Origin: a virus
Length of the DNA: 64,000 bases
Reading direction: 5' to 3' (one strand)
IMG/VR virus record: IMGVR_UViG_3300027833_000035
Location: 1-64,000 of that record
Shown here one piece after another: positions 60,700 to 64,000 of this stretch (positions are counted from its first letter, which is position 1; each line of letters begins with the position of its first letter). The position numbers were made by a program, and so were the translations under genes. The notes under the pieces were generated by a model, which saw only the letters and a program-made list of their open reading frames with translations, was not told where the DNA came from and did no database searches.

Positions 60700-63600
60700 T
60701 ATAGAGCTGCCCTACTGTTCGATGCACGTCTTGCAAGTTTTCTAACTGATGAAGTGAATGGTCGACCTTCAATTCGACCTGTTCTACCGTTAATCTTTAG
60801 ACCTCTTGCGAAGTACTGGTTATTTAATTCGTCTGATCCTGACCATCTAATTCTACCACCACCTTCTGATAATACAGAGGCATTAGCACCAATTGCCGCG
60901 CCAACGTTTCTGAAGTTCAGAGGTAAGGCGTTTCTGTTAACACCTGCCGAAGCACCGTTAAACTGGTGAGCAATGGACTCAACGAGCGATCCGAAGACTA
61001 AGAAGTCTGGTCGAATAACACTTTCTGTAATAAGATTGTCTATCAATTCAGTTACCATTGTTGAGTGATCCACATCAGGAGCGATATTGTTATTTATATA
61101 AGTTTTCATACGTGACCAAGCACCTGTGAATGAGTCAAGTAAATCAGTATTGTTAGCACCGACGTTGTTCCAAACTGCTGCGCCGTCATATACGTAAATG
61201 TTACCTGTGTAACGATTTGCATTTGGATCTGTTGAAACAATACGAGTATCCCATTTCTTAGAAGTCGCGTTAAGCGCCGCTAATGCAGGTACGTTATTAA
61301 CTGTACCTTTAAATCGTAATCTTCTCCAATCAACATATGATTCTGGTGGATTGAATACTGGGAATACGTGTTGTGCGTCAATATTAAACAATGCGCCAAC
61401 GAAGGATCGTGATGCTTTATCGGAACCAACAGTTCCAACAACCGGATCAATAACTCTACCTTTGAAATCGTTCATAAGAACTTTAATGAGGTTACCACCG
61501 TCACGATATGTTTTCGGTAAGTCAATAAACTTATATTCAGAAGTAATAAATCGTTGTACTTCTCTTTGTAATTTGTTTCTGTTATTGTTAAGGATATCCT
61601 TAGCAAAGTTGAATGTTTTATCAGTTTCCCATTCGAAGTTAGGCTCTTCTTTTGGTCCAAGTGATTTTGGTGTGTTATAGAACATTACGTTATGTAATAT
61701 GTCACCAAGTCTTATTGCTTGAGCCTCTTGAGTAGTTGTACCTAATTCAGAACGTATAGCTTGATTTGGTAACTTACCAATAACAACTTGGCTTACAATT
61801 TTACCAAGTTGACGATATGCTTTTGCTGTTGCGACTCTTGTATCCTCAGGAATACGTAATTCGTTATTCCAATAATAGAAGTCTGCGTTCCAATGAGTAG
61901 CTAAGTTACCACCATAGTTAAGATCCCAAGACATCGCATCAATAATATACCCTGCGTCTCTGCGACACTTAGCTTTAGAGTAATCAATAATTGTAAATGT
62001 ATCTTTAAGGAATTTAGTAACATCATCTGCAAGTTCGTCAAGGTTATCATCAATAATTTTTGAAGCTTCGATTTTACCAGCATCAACCCAGCTTGTGTTA
62101 GGTTCAATAATATCTGGTAGACCGTCAATGTTATCTCTTCTGATTGCGTCTTCAACGATACGAACTAGATCAGCAACCTCTTCACCTTCAACTGATGTTG
62201 CGGCAGTGATTGATGTATCTTGTGTTGTCCAAGTTCTAACTGCTTTCTTCAATCCGCCTTCAATTGCACTTACGAATGTATGAGCACCTGAGTATGTAGC
62301 CGCTGCGCCAACCCACATTGTAATTACGTTACCTTCAACGTAAAGGACTGGACAAGGAACATCGTAATATGGATGATGTGCCTCAGGTACCGCGTGGTCA
62401 GTTGGACCTGCGCCAGTATCACATGAGAATGTAAAGCTTTCAGGTTCAAACGATACATAATCACCAATTTCTAAACCGTGATCAGCATCAATAGTTGCAG
62501 TAAAGTAACCTGTGTCAGCATCATATGTTGCATCAGTTGAAGTAAATCCTCTCTGATATGCAGTCTCATTTTGAACTACTGATTTAACAACGCCGGCCAT
62601 CTCTGTAAAGAAGTGAGCAGTCTGTTGTCTTTGGTCAGCTGGTAATATTGAATGAGCGCCTTCGAAGTATAGACCTGCAGTCATTATCATCGCGTAGTTA
62701 GTTGTATAGTTAACATCGTGTGATATAGCATCAATCATTACACCAACATCTCTACGACATTTCTCTTTTGAGTATGATATGCCATTATATTCATTAGCAA
62801 TATGGATCTGTAAATCCTTAGCCATTTGAATTGAGTTATCATCAACTGCGCCTTTAGCAACCATTAAATCATCTTGTACCCAAGTAATATCTGGATCAAT
62901 CCTTGATGGAATATTTGCTGGGCTATTATCATCTGCGACTTTTGCCAACATCGTTGCTAATGATTTTGCTTCATCTGCAATTGTACGTCTAGCAGCTCTA
63001 AATTTCATCTCTTGTCTAACAGTGTTACCAGTGATATGAGTGATTGAATTTAATGTTGAACTTACGAATGTATGAGCACCGCCACCTTTACCGTATGGAA
63101 CCTTACCAACATTCATAGTGATTGTTGTACCAGTCCTAGACAGAATTTTCATTGGTGCGTTATAATATGGATCACCTGATTGTGGGCTTGGGTGTAATGC
63201 AATATCACCATCCATAGAACATGTAAAGTTAATACTCTCTGGTGCAATCATTACATAATCGCCAACTTTAAGATTGTGGTTCGCCATAGTTGCAGTGAAT
63301 ACGCCTGTATCAGGATCGTATGTTGCAGTCGATGGTGTAAACTTACGACCTTCTTTACGTGGTACCATTTCGTTACGAGTTACCCAACGAACTACTTTAC
63401 CAAGATATTCAAACGCTTCTCTAGTTGATTGACGTTGGTCAATTGGTAGAATATTTACCGCATTTTTGAAGTAAAGTTCAGCAGTACCATGCATTGCAGA
63501 GTTACCACCATATTGAATATCGTGTGAAATTGCATCAACAATATAACCTGTATCTCTTCTGCATCGTGCTTCATCGTACTCAAGGTAATCAAAGTTATCT

Positions 63601-64000
63601 CTTAGGTATTGAGTAATCGTACCTTGTAGATTATCTTTACGTCCTGCAATCAATGTAGCTTCTGGATCGTATAAGTAGTTTTCAGCGCCAACAGTATTTG
63701 TAGCAATTTCAGAAACATCAGGCATATTGATTAATGAGTCGTCAGCAATTAAGTCTCCAACTATTTTCCATAGTGATGTGATATGCTGCGCGATTGGAAC
63801 AGTAACTACGCCGAATGAGGTATTTTGAGTAACGGTATTACCAGCTGATCGACCTACTGTTTGTTTCAGAACAATTTGACTTGCTACGGCACTTAAGTGG
63901 GTATATAATGCAGCGGTTGGTGCCCTTTGAGCTGAACTCAATGTGGACAGACCATTCTCAAAATATAGTTTAGCGACATCAAGCATTGCAGTATTTGACT
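60699..64000 (-). CDS. Large repeat-containing virion protein (partial, N-terminus outside window)
   Basis: The frame is open through the right edge. The ATG at 63986 lies inside a repeat unit (TAMLDVAKLYFENGLSTLSSAQR) that matches internal units, so it is not the true start. At least three repeats have the form KCRRDxGYIIDAISHDxxYGGN...AELYFKNA...LPxDQRQxT (near 61960, 62755 and 63560). These are followed by WxxRN and GHTF-type beta modules (GAHTFVSA; GGGAHTFVSS). The C-terminus (GRIRWSGSDELNNQYFARGLKINGRTGRIEGRPFTSSVRKLARRASNSRAAL) is basic. It looks like a large baseplate or tail-attached structural protein. No exact family is named. Confidence 0.8.
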   Translation of the reverse strand, partial: SNTAMLDVAKLYFENGLSTLSSAQRAPTAALYTHLSAVASQIVLKQTVGRSAGNTVTQNTSFGVVTVPIAQHITSLWKIVGDLIADDSLINMPDVSEIATNTVGAENYLYDPEATLIAGRKDNLQGTITQYLRDNFDYLEYDEARCRRDTGYIVDAISHDIQYGGNSAMHGTAELYFKNAVNILPIDQRQSTREAFEYLGKVVRWVTRNEMVPRKEGRKFTPSTATYDPDTGVFTATMANHNLKVGDYVMIAPESINFTCSMDGDIALHPSPQSGDPYYNAPMKILSRTGTTITMNVGKVPYGKGGGAHTFVSSTLNSITHITGNTVRQEMKFRAARRTIADEAKSLATMLAKVADDNSPANIPSRIDPDITWVQDDLMVAKGAVDDNSIQMAKDLQIHIANEYNGISYSKEKCRRDVGVMIDAISHDVNYTTNYAMIMTAGLYFEGAHSILPADQRQQTAHFFTEMAGVVKSVVQNETAYQRGFTSTDATYDADTGYFTATIDADHGLEIGDYVSFEPESFTFSCDTGAGPTDHAVPEAHHPYYDVPCPVLYVEGNVITMWVGAAATYSGAHTFVSAIEGGLKKAVRTWTTQDTSITAATSVEGEEVADLVRIVEDAIRRDNIDGLPDIIEPNTSWVDAGKIEASKIIDDNLDELADDVTKFLKDTFTIIDYSKAKCRRDAGYIIDAMSWDLNYGGNLATHWNADFYYWNNELRIPEDTRVATAKAYRQLGKIVSQVVIGKLPNQAIRSELGTTTQEAQAIRLGDILHNVMFYNTPKSLGPKEEPNFEWETDKTFNFAKDILNNNRNKLQREVQRFITSEYKFIDLPKTYRDGGNLIKVLMNDFKGRVIDPVVGTVGSDKASRSFVGALFNIDAQHVFPVFNPPESYVDWRRLRFKGTVNNVPALAALNATSKKWDTRIVSTDPNANRYTGNIYVYDGAAVWNNVGANNTDLLDSFTGAWSRMKTYINNNIAPDVDHSTMVTELIDNLITESVIRPDFLVFGSLVESIAHQFNGASAGVNRNALPLNFRNVGAAIGANASVLSEGGGRIRWSGSDELNNQYFARGLKINGRTGRIEGRPFTSSVRKLARRASNSRAAL

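Noticed and set aside
63984-63986. ATG at 63986 as the true start of the large repeat protein
   Set aside because: The preceding codons stay open to the window edge, and the ATG falls in the middle of a repeat unit.
1-64000. tRNA genes, insertion sequences, integrase or attachment sites
   Set aside because: I looked for clover-leaf-like patterns, transposase or integrase motifs and direct-repeat ends and saw none. A covariance-model search would be needed to exclude tRNAs fully.

Overview
This window is part of the genome of a T4-like (myovirus) phage, most likely marine. Reading leftward on the minus strand, it carries the T4 virion block in its classic order: gp13, gp14, gp15, gp16, gp17, gp18, gp19, gp20, a prohead-core-position protein, gp21, gp22, gp23. 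T4-type late promoters (TATAAATA) precede many of these genes. The DNA is AT-rich and gene-dense, with no gap above about 110 bp between genes from gp23 rightward. I saw no tRNA, rRNA, insertion sequence or CRISPR array. A GapR-like (DUF2312/UPF0335) gene hints at an alphaproteobacterial host, but this is weak evidence.

Layout. (1) 1-7193, plus strand: early genes. These include a PD-(D/E)XK nuclease, a DUF932 protein, a P-loop kinase and nucleotidyltransferase pair, an ATP-dependent DNA ligase, a GapR-like protein and several small unknowns. They are driven by at least five promoters of the form TTGACATTT-N14-TATATT. Each has a 10-bp element, TTAGAATCAA or its exact reverse complement, at the -10/+1 junction. 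(2) 7199-21016, minus strand: head, neck and tail genes, closed by a clear intrinsic terminator after gp23. gp15 is about 2.5 times its T4 length because of a beta-repeat/LamG-like insertion. (3) 21020-26929, minus strand: small virion-type proteins and a surface-chemistry island. The island holds a sugar nucleotidyltransferase-cupin fusion, an FkbM-type methyltransferase, a GH130-like propeller protein and a 2OG-Fe(II) oxygenase. (4) 27035-40688: two convergent operons with nine radical SAM enzymes. Four are on the plus strand (GGE/GGD motif, SPASM-like C-termini) behind a cupin dioxygenase-like gene. Five are paralogues on the minus strand (CxxxCxGCF, with an unusual GPTD motif where GGEP is expected). 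(5) 40690-64000, minus strand: very large tail-fibre and structural genes. These include a collagen-like G-x-Q fibre with a cupredoxin-like domain and an S74 chaperone, and a fibre of about 2800 residues.

The most striking feature is the join between (4) and (5). Directly downstream of the giant fibre gene lie two tandem paralogous 126-residue proteins, each ending in three C-H-x-S repeats followed by RGRR. The five GPTD radical SAM genes follow in the same overlapping operon. The C-terminal tails are almost identical in protein but heavily diverged in codons, so selection acts on the peptide. I infer a phage-encoded, RiPP-like system in which radical SAM enzymes modify a Cys/His/Ser tail on small virion or fibre-tip proteins. 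It recalls the bacterial His-Xaa-Ser (Hxs) system but has a different architecture. This is a hypothesis from context and motifs, not an established function.
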